Assembly: GCA_030146045.1 (NCBI GenBank)
Contig: JASLDG010000019.1
Span: forward strand, 1 to 6,112
Source: Candidatus Saccharimonadales bacterium
GTDB taxonomy: Bacteria; Patescibacteriota; Saccharimonadia; Saccharimonadales; Saccharimonadaceae
Reading direction: 5' to 3'
DNA: 6,112 nt
Part shown: one piece after another, positions 1-4,268 of the stretch
Layout: the number at the start of each line of letters is the position of its first letter
Numbering within the stretch: the stretch's first letter is position 1
The notes under the pieces: model-generated
What the model was told of the DNA's origin: nothing
The model's input: only the letters and a program-made list of their open reading frames with translations
Database searches by the model: none
Made by a program: the position numbers and the translations under genes

Positions 1-163
1 GCTTTTCTTCACGGGTCAAAAGTTTCAAAAGCGTTGACTTCCCTGCCCCAGACGAACCAACAATAATCACAAATTCACGAGGTTGCACAAAAAGGCTCAT
101 GCGATTAACCGCCGGAGCGTTATCTTTGCCGTATGTTTTTGTTACCCTGTCTAAAAGAATCAT
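1..163 (-). CDS. ftsE: Cell-division ABC transporter ATP-binding protein FtsE (N-terminal 54 residues only)
   Basis: FtsE is the cytoplasmic ATPase of the FtsEX complex, which couples ATP hydrolysis to activation of septal peptidoglycan hydrolases. Only the first 54 codons are in the window; the gene runs off the low-coordinate edge. The visible part opens with the typical beta strands of an ABC ATPase (MILLDRVTKTYG), then an FtsE-like PREFVIIVG stretch, and a complete Walker A motif GSSGAGKS at residues 36-43. The ATG at 163 gives the usual FtsE N-terminus. It has no good Shine-Dalgarno; a TGC-TAAACT extended -10 lies 11 nt upstream, so the message may have a very short leader. FtsE is preferred over other ABC ATPases because of the N-terminal wording and because ftsE commonly follows prfB. 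The signature motif and Walker B are outside the window, so the assignment is strong but not complete. Confidence 0.85.
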   Translation of the reverse strand, partial: MILLDRVTKTYGKDNAPAVNRMSLFVQPREFVIIVGSSGAGKSTLLKLLTREEK

Positions 164-174
164 TTCTACTGTCT

Positions 175-183
175 AGTTTAGCA
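175..183 (-). promoter_or_regulatory. Possible extended -10 for ftsE
   Basis: The minus strand reads TGC followed by TAAACT, ending 11 nt before the ftsE ATG. This fits an extended -10 (TGn plus a 4/6 hexamer) and would give a leader of about 5 nt. No convincing -35 is seen at 16-18 nt spacing. ftsE may equally be co-transcribed with the membrane protein gene that ends 50 nt upstream. Confidence 0.3.
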
Positions 184-213
184 TAATCACAATACTTTTT
201 ATAGTGAAAGAAC

Positions 214-390
214 TTACGACATTAGCTTCTTTGCAAGCTTATACCCCGCCCAAATGCCAACGAAAGCGCCAATAGTAGAAAAAAGAATGCTCCATCCACT
301 AAAAAATTCAGTATCACCCCAAAGAAACGGTACGTATGCACCGGCAATACCGCCAATACCCGCACCAAGTGTAATAAGTAATTTATACAT
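214..390 (-). CDS. Small two-helix membrane protein, 58 aa, function unknown
   Basis: The product is a short hydrophobic protein with two predicted transmembrane segments, about residues 4-24 and 34-53, joined by a short loop containing WGDTEFFSGW. It ends in a basic tail (YKLAKKLMS). Both helices are glycine-rich with small-residue spacing (GAGIGGIAGA and GAFVGIWAG), which suggests close helix packing. The ATG at 390 is chosen over a GTG 15 nt further upstream. The GTG lies inside the -10 region of a promoter whose start point coincides with this ATG, and it has no ribosome binding site of its own. The gene ends 50 nt before ftsE. I do not recognise a named family; the layout loosely resembles AtpZ/AtpI-type small membrane proteins but no diagnostic motif supports that. 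A link to FtsEX is possible from position only. Confidence 0.75.
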   Translation of the reverse strand: MYKLLITLGAGIGGIAGAYVPFLWGDTEFFSGWSILFSTIGAFVGIWAGYKLAKKLMS

Positions 391-396
391 ACTTTT

Positions 397-426
397 ATTA
401 TGCACCTTTTACGGGTTCATTGTGAA
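397..426 (-). promoter_or_regulatory. Promoter of the 58-aa membrane protein, leaderless type
   Basis: The minus strand shows TTCACA (5/6 match to the -35 consensus), an 18-nt spacer and CATAAT (5/6 match to the -10). Six nucleotides (AAAAGT) then lead to the ATG at 390, so the predicted first transcribed base is the A of the start codon. This predicts a leaderless mRNA and independently fixes the start codon. Confidence 0.65.
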
Positions 427-453
427 ATTTTCGAAAAATACGGAGTGTTTTTT

Positions 454-485
454 GCGAGCCCCTCCCTATGACGGGAGGGGCTCGC
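454..485. other. Perfect 13-bp GC-rich inverted repeat without U-tract
   Basis: The arms GCGAGCCCCTCCC (454-466) and GGGAGGGGCTCGC (473-485) pair perfectly around a 6-nt loop. It lies 77 nt downstream of the 130-aa gene. On the transcribed minus strand it is followed by a run of six A, not T. On the plus strand it is followed by GGGGCGCTTT. It is therefore not a canonical intrinsic terminator in either direction, though it may act as a 3'-end stabiliser or a factor-assisted terminator, or mark a segment edge. Confidence 0.7.
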
Positions 486-528
486 GGGGCGCTTTAGGCA
501 AAGCTACCCTGAGGGGTTTTCAGAACAT

Positions 529-550
529 GGCGCAGCGCGCTGCTTGCGCC
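529..550. other. GC-rich hairpin just after the 130-aa gene
   Basis: The arms GGCGCA and TGCGCC (529-534 and 545-550) enclose a 10-nt loop, and the region also contains the perfect 12-base palindrome GCAGCGCGCTGC (532-543). It starts 12 nt beyond the stop codon of the 130-aa gene. There is no U-tract. Together with the inverted repeat at 454-485 it makes the 3' flank of that gene strongly structured. Confidence 0.45.
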
Positions 551-562
551 GTGCACCTCGCT

Positions 563-955
563 TTACCGCGACGACTCGCCGGGAGCCTTCCCGCGAACGG
601 CAGCCACCAGCCACTGCTCGACGGAATAACCCTGCCTGGACGGCTTGACCGCAGCCAGCCGACGGAGCAGCAGCTCCATGCCGCGCGTGTAGAACGTCTG
701 TTCCGGCAGCCTTGTGAAGGTTCCCGAGTGGCTCATGGCCACGTCGATGAGGGCTCCGATGTCGGTGCTCCCCAGCTCCACCTGCACTGCCATCGGCAGC
801 ACATCCATCTTGATCGCCTCGATGATCAGGTCGATCGGGTCGAGCCCGGTCGCGAGTCGATCGTTGACGGCGTTCTTGGCGCCGACGATCATCTGCTGCG
901 CGGTTGTGTCTGACTGGCAGAACAGCTGCGCGAGCATTGCTTCAGTGTCTTCCAT
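563..955 (-). CDS. Hypothetical protein, 130 aa, GC-rich accessory gene
   Basis: I do not recognise this protein. It is soluble-looking, with no signal peptide or transmembrane segment. The pattern of short amphipathic stretches (about 3-32, 40-61, 64-76, 91-103, 111-121) suggests a mostly helical fold. It has one cysteine (residue 13) and a basic segment around RRLAAVKPSRQ (98-108). The ATG at 955 is chosen because AAGGGAAGG ends 8 nt before it, a strong Shine-Dalgarno; an in-frame ATG at 991 lacks one. The gene has its own strong promoter about 110 nt upstream, a structured 5' leader, and strong hairpins after the stop. Its codons are visibly GC-rich, unlike murD, murI and prfB. This reading is preferred over opposite-strand frames covering the same bases because only it has promoter, leader and ribosome binding site in register. 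Confidence 0.7.
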   Translation of the reverse strand: MEDTEAMLAQLFCQSDTTAQQMIVGAKNAVNDRLATGLDPIDLIIEAIKMDVLPMAVQVELGSTDIGALIDVAMSHSGTFTRLPEQTFYTRGMELLLRRLAAVKPSRQGYSVEQWLVAAVRGKAPGESSR

Positions 956-1028
956 AGTTCCAGCCTTCCCTTGTCGAAGTGCGAAAAGCACCCCGTATTT
1001 ATCGGAAATTACGACTTTTAAAGGAGCA

Positions 1029-1056
1029 GCCAGCTTAACGATACGTTAATACTGGC
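1029..1056 (-). promoter_or_regulatory. Hairpin in the 5' leader of the 130-aa gene
   Basis: On the minus strand GCCAG (1056-1052) pairs with CTGGC (1033-1029), and inside it TTAACG (1049-1044) pairs with CGTTAA (1040-1035) around a TAT loop, with a 2/1-nt internal loop between the two stems. It begins within a few bases of the predicted transcription start, so it would form at the very 5' end of the mRNA. It could protect the 5' end or bind a regulator; no known riboswitch is recognised. Confidence 0.5.
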
Positions 1057-1068
1057 GAACTTTCGTAT

Positions 1069-1097
1069 ATTATATCACACTTGTGCTAAAAAAGCAA
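1069..1097 (-). promoter_or_regulatory. Strong extended -10 promoter of the 130-aa gene
   Basis: The minus strand shows TTGCTT (1097-1092), a 17-nt spacer, and a perfect TATAAT (1074-1069) preceded by TGA, which makes an extended -10. The predicted start is near 1062, giving a 5' leader of about 107 nt. The promoter lies only about 15 nt downstream of the hammerhead ribozyme, so the ribozyme is not part of transcripts made from it. Confidence 0.8.
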
Positions 1098-1111
1098 TAC
1101 TGCATCGCGCC

Positions 1112-1167
1112 CCTACATTTCGTCGTTTACGACTCGTCAGCACAACTATATCATTTGTGGATGTAGG
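1112..1167 (-). ncRNA. Type III hammerhead self-cleaving ribozyme
   Basis: Read on the minus strand, every element of the hammerhead consensus is present in order. Stem III 5' arm is CCUACAU (1167-1161), ending in U16.1. Cleavage base C17 is at 1160, so the triplet is AUC. Stem I is CACAA (1159-1155) / UUGUG (1145-1141) around a 9-nt loop. The invariant CUGACGA follows (1140-1134; C3 to A9 with N7 = C). Stem II is GUCG-UAAA-CGAC (1133-1122), with the required G10.1-C11.1 pair. Then come GAA plus A15.1 (1121-1118), and stem III closes with AUGUAGG (1118-1112). The open ends are in stem III, which defines type III. The expected reaction is transesterification between 1160 and 1159, leaving a 2',3'-cyclic phosphate and a 5'-OH. 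It lies about 70 nt beyond the helicase stop codon, on the helicase transcript. Loop I and loop II could make the usual tertiary contact, but this is not shown. No core base is missing, so chance occurrence is unlikely. Confidence 0.92.
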
Positions 1168-1220
1168 CGGGCTCCACCAGTACCGCTGCGTTTTCACGTG
1201 CGATGACCGGTGGAGCCCGC
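1167..1220 (-). other. Long GNRA-capped hairpin in the helicase 3' UTR, abutting the ribozyme
   Basis: The outer 12 bp pair perfectly (GCGGGCTCCACC at 1220-1209 with GGTGGAGCCCGC at 1178-1167). Pairing continues inward as G-U, G-C and U-A, a bulged C, a further stem UCGC/GCGG reinforced by an A-U pair, and finally CGU-GAAA-ACG (1198-1189). GAAA is a GNRA tetraloop only on the minus strand, so the structure is oriented with the helicase and the ribozyme. Its last base, 1167, is also the outermost pair of ribozyme stem III. There is no U-tract, so it is not a standard terminator. After ribozyme cleavage it would sit 7 nt from the new 3' end, where it could block 3' exonucleases. Confidence 0.75.
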
Positions 1221-1237
1221 GAGGGTTTCCTCCTTAG

Positions 1238-3058
1238 TTATTTCGAGACAGCAGCACGTGCGCCCTGTCGACCCGGGATAAATCCAGCCGCCGTCAATGC
1301 CCCGTTCCAACTACCAAAGCTTTTAGCAAAACTGCTAGAAGATGGCATAGACTCATCACCATCAACATCTCGGCGTGTCGGCACCCTTCCGAGTGAGCTG
1401 TACTTTTCTTGCAACAAGCTCACCAGATGCGCCCTTCGCCTCTCTTCGTTTGAGTCCCTATAGATGACCGGAGGCATGCCGTTACTTGTAAGTATGTCAT
1501 TCCAACTCATACCAAGACGATTGACAAAGGTTCTACTCGAAGGCAAATCCTTTTCATTATCAACATCTCGCTTAGTAGGTGTTCTGCCAAGCTTTCGGGC
1601 AAAATCCAACAGAAGATCCACAAGATCCTCCTCTGTATAGCCCGTATCCGCAACTTTTGTGATAGTTAACCCCACCTCCTTCAAGATACTGTTCCAGTTC
1701 TTGCCGAAGACCCTCACGTAAACAATGGAGGACACATACATCGGATGTGCATCCATGTCCCTGCGAGTAGGGGTTCTTCCGAGTTCACCTGCGAATGAAA
1801 GTAGCTGTTCTGTCAATTCCTCCTTTGTAAAATCCCTGCCTGCCCGCTGAACGATTTTCACCAAATCAACCAACCGCTCATCAAACTCAGCGCCGTCGAT
1901 CATCAGCGTAAAGACGCCACGAGTTTTTGACTCGATGTCATCAGCGTTGACGATGCAGTCGGGATCGTCAGTTCCTGTCGCGGCCGACTCGATGCCACTC
2001 TTTACGGAATTGATCATCTCAATCCGCTCGCAGTTAGCAACGAAGTCCAGCACCAGCACCTCCTCCTTACCCTCGGCGCGGCGCAGGCCACGACCAAGCT
2101 GCTGAAGGTAGATAGTGCGCGATGCGGTCGATCGCAAAAAGACGATGACGTTCGCTTCAGGAATGTCGATCCCCTCATTGAACATATCCACCGTGATCGC
2201 CACGTGCGAGTGGCCGTTGCGAAATGCAGCAATGCGCCGCGGAATCTGGCGCTTGTCGATCTTGGAATGAATCACCTGTGCATACGGCATCAGCTCAGCG
2301 AGCTGCTCCGCGTGCTCTACTGACGAACAAAAGATGATCGTCCGAGGATCACTGACCCCACTCGCCTTTTCTTCGATGATCCGGACGATCTCTTCATCCC
2401 TTTTGGGGACAAAAACTGTTCGGTTCAACTCGGCAATGCTCAGCTTTCCCGCCGGAGTCTCGAGGACTTCAAGGTTCTGAAGTTCATCGGTCATCAGGCG
2501 GTAGTTGATGGGCGTCAGGTGCTGTTCGGCCAGCGCCTCAAAAAGGTCAAGGTGGAAGACAGGCTCGCCCATCAGTTCCGTAATGTCCTTTTGGTCGGCA
2601 CGATCCGGCGTTGCGGTCAACCCAATCATGAAATCGGGCTGAAAGTACTCCACCGTCGGACGATAGGTACTGGCGTGCACGTGGTGCGCTTCGTCGATAA
2701 CGACGTAGGCGAATTCGTCACGAGCGAACAGCTCGCGCTTATTTGCCATTGTTTGAAACAGCGCAAACAGCACATCAACTTTATGAAGATGCTTCTCTCT
2801 TCCGTAAAAATACCCGTAGGTAGTTCCCGGAGCGAGAAAGCGCTCATAAGTACGACGCGCCTGGTGAAGAATTTCTTCCTGGTGGCCTACATACAGCACA
2901 CGACCAGGAGCCTCGGCGAGCATGCGCTTCAGCTGAAAAGCCGAAACGACCGTCTTGCCAAGACCCGTTGCCATGACAACGAGCGCCTTGTTGTGACCAG
3001 CCCGACGAGCGGACTCGATTGCATCAAGACACTCCTCCTGATATGGGTAGATTTCCAT
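1238..3058 (-). CDS. DEAH-type superfamily 2 helicase with C-terminal homing-endonuclease-associated repeats
   Basis: This 606-aa protein is an SF2 nucleic-acid-dependent ATPase/translocase of the COG1061/ResIII type. Visible motifs in order: N-terminal YPYQEECL (4-11, Q-motif-like), Walker A MATGLGKT (29-36), motif Ia GHQEEIL (58-64), DEAH (122-125), TAT (148-150), motif IV IIFCSS (241-246), motif V TVDMFNEGIDIP (289-300), and motif VI QQLGRGLRR (319-327) with the arginine fingers. The helicase core is thus complete. Residues 412-593 are three tandem repeats of the HNH/homing-endonuclease-associated type (LGRTPTRRD...FG.SWN..L...G). No nuclease, methylase or PLD domain is present in the protein, and no partner subunit is next to it. 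The ATG at 3058 is preceded by AGAGGTGAG at good spacing and by its own promoter. Related enzymes act in restriction, defence or repair; the substrate here is unknown. The repeat-coding part is less GC-rich than the core-coding part, suggesting separate histories. Confidence 0.9.
   Translation of the reverse strand: MEIYPYQEECLDAIESARRAGHNKALVVMATGLGKTVVSAFQLKRMLAEAPGRVLYVGHQEEILHQARRTYERFLAPGTTYGYFYGREKHLHKVDVLFALFQTMANKRELFARDEFAYVVIDEAHHVHASTYRPTVEYFQPDFMIGLTATPDRADQKDITELMGEPVFHLDLFEALAEQHLTPINYRLMTDELQNLEVLETPAGKLSIAELNRTVFVPKRDEEIVRIIEEKASGVSDPRTIIFCSSVEHAEQLAELMPYAQVIHSKIDKRQIPRRIAAFRNGHSHVAITVDMFNEGIDIPEANVIVFLRSTASRTIYLQQLGRGLRRAEGKEEVLVLDFVANCERIEMINSVKSGIESAATGTDDPDCIVNADDIESKTRGVFTLMIDGAEFDERLVDLVKIVQRAGRDFTKEELTEQLLSFAGELGRTPTRRDMDAHPMYVSSIVYVRVFGKNWNSILKEVGLTITKVADTGYTEEDLVDLLLDFARKLGRTPTKRDVDNEKDLPSSRTFVNRLGMSWNDILTSNGMPPVIYRDSNEERRRAHLVSLLQEKYSSLGRVPTRRDVDGDESMPSSSSFAKSFGSWNGALTAAGFIPGRQGARAAVSK
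1280..1825 (-). repeat. Three tandem homing-endonuclease-associated repeats within the helicase
   Basis: Helicase residues about 412-464, 476-528 and 540-593 repeat the same pattern. Each has a helix ending in LGR.PT.RD.D, a linker of about 10 residues (PSS in the second and third), then F...(F/L)G.(N/S)WN..L...G. Matching pieces are LGRTPTRRDMD, LGRTPTKRDVD and LGRVPTRRDVD, followed by FGKNWNSIL, LGMSWNDIL and FGSWNGAL. This is the wording of the HNH/homing-endonuclease-associated repeat family (Pfam HNH_repeat), small helical units thought to bind DNA. Repeat 1 is the most diverged in its middle (MYVSSIVYVRV). Confidence 0.8.
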
Positions 3059-3122
3059 CTACTCACCTCTTTCTTGTCTCTAGTCTCGAAATGTAAAAGA
3101 ACGGAGAAATACTCCTTTTTTT

Positions 3123-3151
3123 ATTATACCATATTTTTATTAATTAGTAAA
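3123..3151 (-). promoter_or_regulatory. Extended -10 promoter of the helicase
   Basis: The minus strand shows TTTACT (3151-3146, 4/6 of the -35), a 17-nt spacer, and a perfect TATAAT (3128-3123) preceded by TGG as an extended -10. The -35 directly abuts the prfB stop codon. The predicted start, near 3116, falls in a run of seven A. The leader is about 58 nt, has a small GGAG/CTCC hairpin at its 5' end and the strong ribosome binding site at its 3' end. Confidence 0.75.
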
Positions 3152-4234
3152 TTAGTTGGCCTCGGGCGCCTCAAGAAACGCCTCCATAAACGGCGTCACA
3201 TCACCATCTAATACACCCTGCGCATTATTGGTCTCATGCTTCGTACGGGTATCTTTTACGAGTGTATATGGGTGTAGTACGTAATTACGAATCTGACTCC
3301 CCCAGTTCGCCGACTCGCCCGCTTGTAGTTCGGTAATGGAATTAACGTGTTGCTCCATTTGCATTTGCGCCAATTTTGAACGCAAGATCTTGAGCGCAGT
3401 TTCTTTGTTTTGCAGCTGCGAACGTTCGTTTTGGATAGACACAACAATGCCAGTTGGTGCGTGAGTAATACGCACCGCAGAGTCAGTTGTATTCACTGAT
3501 TGCCCACCATGTCCACCAGCGCGGTACACGTCAATTTTTAAGTCTTTGTCGTCAAGTTGCACTTCATCGGGTGCGTCAATTTGCGGCAACACTTCAACCA
3601 GCGCAAAGCTCGTTTGGCGAAGATTGTCACTATTAAACGGACTTAATCGGACCAAACGATGAACACCATTTTCTGAGCGAAGCTTTCCGTAAGCAAATGC
3701 ACCAGACACTTCAATGACGACAGATTTAATCCCCGCCTCTTCACCAGTTGAACGTTCAACAATACTTGTACTCATGTCGGCTTTTTCCGCCCAACGTAGG
3801 TACATGCGTTCTAGCATTTCTGTCCAGTCTTGCGCATCAGTACCACCCGCACCAGCACTAAGGCGCAAAATCGCGTTATGATCATCATACTCACCGTCAA
3901 AGAGCAGATCTTTCCGAAGCCGTTCATATTCATCTTCGAGCGCCTGAATTTGACCATCAAATTCGGCGACAAGTGAATCATCACCAAGCTCCATAAATTC
4001 AGTCATGTCTTCAGTCTGCGATTGCAGCGTCAGCCATGGATCAATCATCTTTTTTAGCGCAGCGTGTTGCTTGCTTAAGTCTTGGGCGTGTTGTGGATTA
4101 TGCCAAATTTCAGAGGTAGCGAGCTGTTGTTCAAGTTCATCAGCTTGGGCAAGTTTTTCATCGATATGAAGACGCTCGAGTGCAGCAGCAATTTGCGGGC
4201 TAAGGTCGGTGAGGCGTTTTTTAAGTGGTTGCAT
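3152..4234 (-). CDS. prfB: Peptide chain release factor 2
   Basis: RF2 ends translation at UAA and UGA by triggering peptidyl-tRNA hydrolysis on the ribosome. The 360-aa length is typical. The N-terminal part (about 1-115) is the helical domain. SPF at 198-200 is the tripeptide that reads UAA/UGA and separates RF2 from RF1. GHGGQ at 241-245 holds the catalytic GGQ, followed by SVNTTDSAVRITH and the conserved QNERSQLQNKETAL stretch. The gene is one uninterrupted frame: the programmed +1 frameshift at about codon 25 in many prfB genes is absent (codons there read CUU CAU AUC GAU, without CUUUGA). The ATG at 4234 has no Shine-Dalgarno, but a TATACT hexamer ends 7 nt upstream. The gene starts 34 nt after murI. 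An RF2 argues that UGA is a stop codon in this organism, unlike in Gracilibacteria and Absconditabacteria, which reassign it. Confidence 0.97.
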   Translation of the reverse strand: MQPLKKRLTDLSPQIAAALERLHIDEKLAQADELEQQLATSEIWHNPQHAQDLSKQHAALKKMIDPWLTLQSQTEDMTEFMELGDDSLVAEFDGQIQALEDEYERLRKDLLFDGEYDDHNAILRLSAGAGGTDAQDWTEMLERMYLRWAEKADMSTSIVERSTGEEAGIKSVVIEVSGAFAYGKLRSENGVHRLVRLSPFNSDNLRQTSFALVEVLPQIDAPDEVQLDDKDLKIDVYRAGGHGGQSVNTTDSAVRITHAPTGIVVSIQNERSQLQNKETALKILRSKLAQMQMEQHVNSITELQAGESANWGSQIRNYVLHPYTLVKDTRTKHETNNAQGVLDGDVTPFMEAFLEAPEAN

Positions 4235-4241
4235 TGTTACT

Positions 4242-4247
4242 AGTATA
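4242..4247 (-). promoter_or_regulatory. Possible -10 of a leaderless prfB promoter
   Basis: TATACT (5/6 of the -10 consensus) lies 7 nt before the prfB ATG, within the palindrome TAGTATACTA (4241-4250). The predicted transcription start falls on or next to the start codon. No convincing -35 is visible, and prfB could also be read through from murI. Confidence 0.4.
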
Positions 4248-4268
4248 CTATGTCGCGAGTACTCATAA

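Larger units (their letters stand above)
427..3151. other. Putative accessory segment inserted between prfB and the ftsE region
   Basis: This stretch holds the helicase, the ribozyme region and the 130-aa unknown gene, and separates prfB from the membrane protein/ftsE pair. Hand counts of single 60-base lines give 40/60 G+C at 601-660 and 41/60 at 2041-2100, against 27/60 at 3601-3660 in prfB. Its genes use strong Shine-Dalgarno sequences, while the flanking genes largely lack them. No transposase, integrase or terminal repeat is visible, so insertion is an inference from gene order, composition and expression signals. The boundaries given are simply the ends of the neighbouring housekeeping units. 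Confidence 0.45.

Noticed and set aside
391..405. GTG at 405 as an earlier start of the 58-aa membrane protein
   Set aside because: It lies within or before the -10 of the gene's own promoter and has no Shine-Dalgarno; the ATG at 390 coincides with the predicted transcription start.
254..913. Plus-strand open frame of about 219 codons (and another at 714-1049)
   Set aside because: It overlaps the inverted repeat, the well-signalled 130-aa minus-strand gene and the membrane protein gene, has no promoter or ribosome binding site, and shows no recognisable protein features. It is a by-product of GC-rich sequence.
563..955. Possible use of a non-standard code with UGA as glycine
   Set aside because: An intact RF2 is encoded in the window, and none of the genes needs an in-frame UGA; stops seen are TAA and TAG.
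1167..1220. Intrinsic terminator for the helicase
   Set aside because: The hairpin is strong but is followed on the minus strand by CTACATCC, not a U-tract, and then by the ribozyme.
3103..3122. GGAG-loop-CTCC followed by seven T on the plus strand, terminator-like
   Set aside because: The stem is only 4 bp, and no plus-strand gene precedes it. On the minus strand it is the start of the helicase leader.
2519..3211. Plus-strand open frame opposite the helicase and the prfB end
   Set aside because: The minus strand encodes a fully motif-bearing helicase here; the opposite frame has no features and crosses the helicase promoter.
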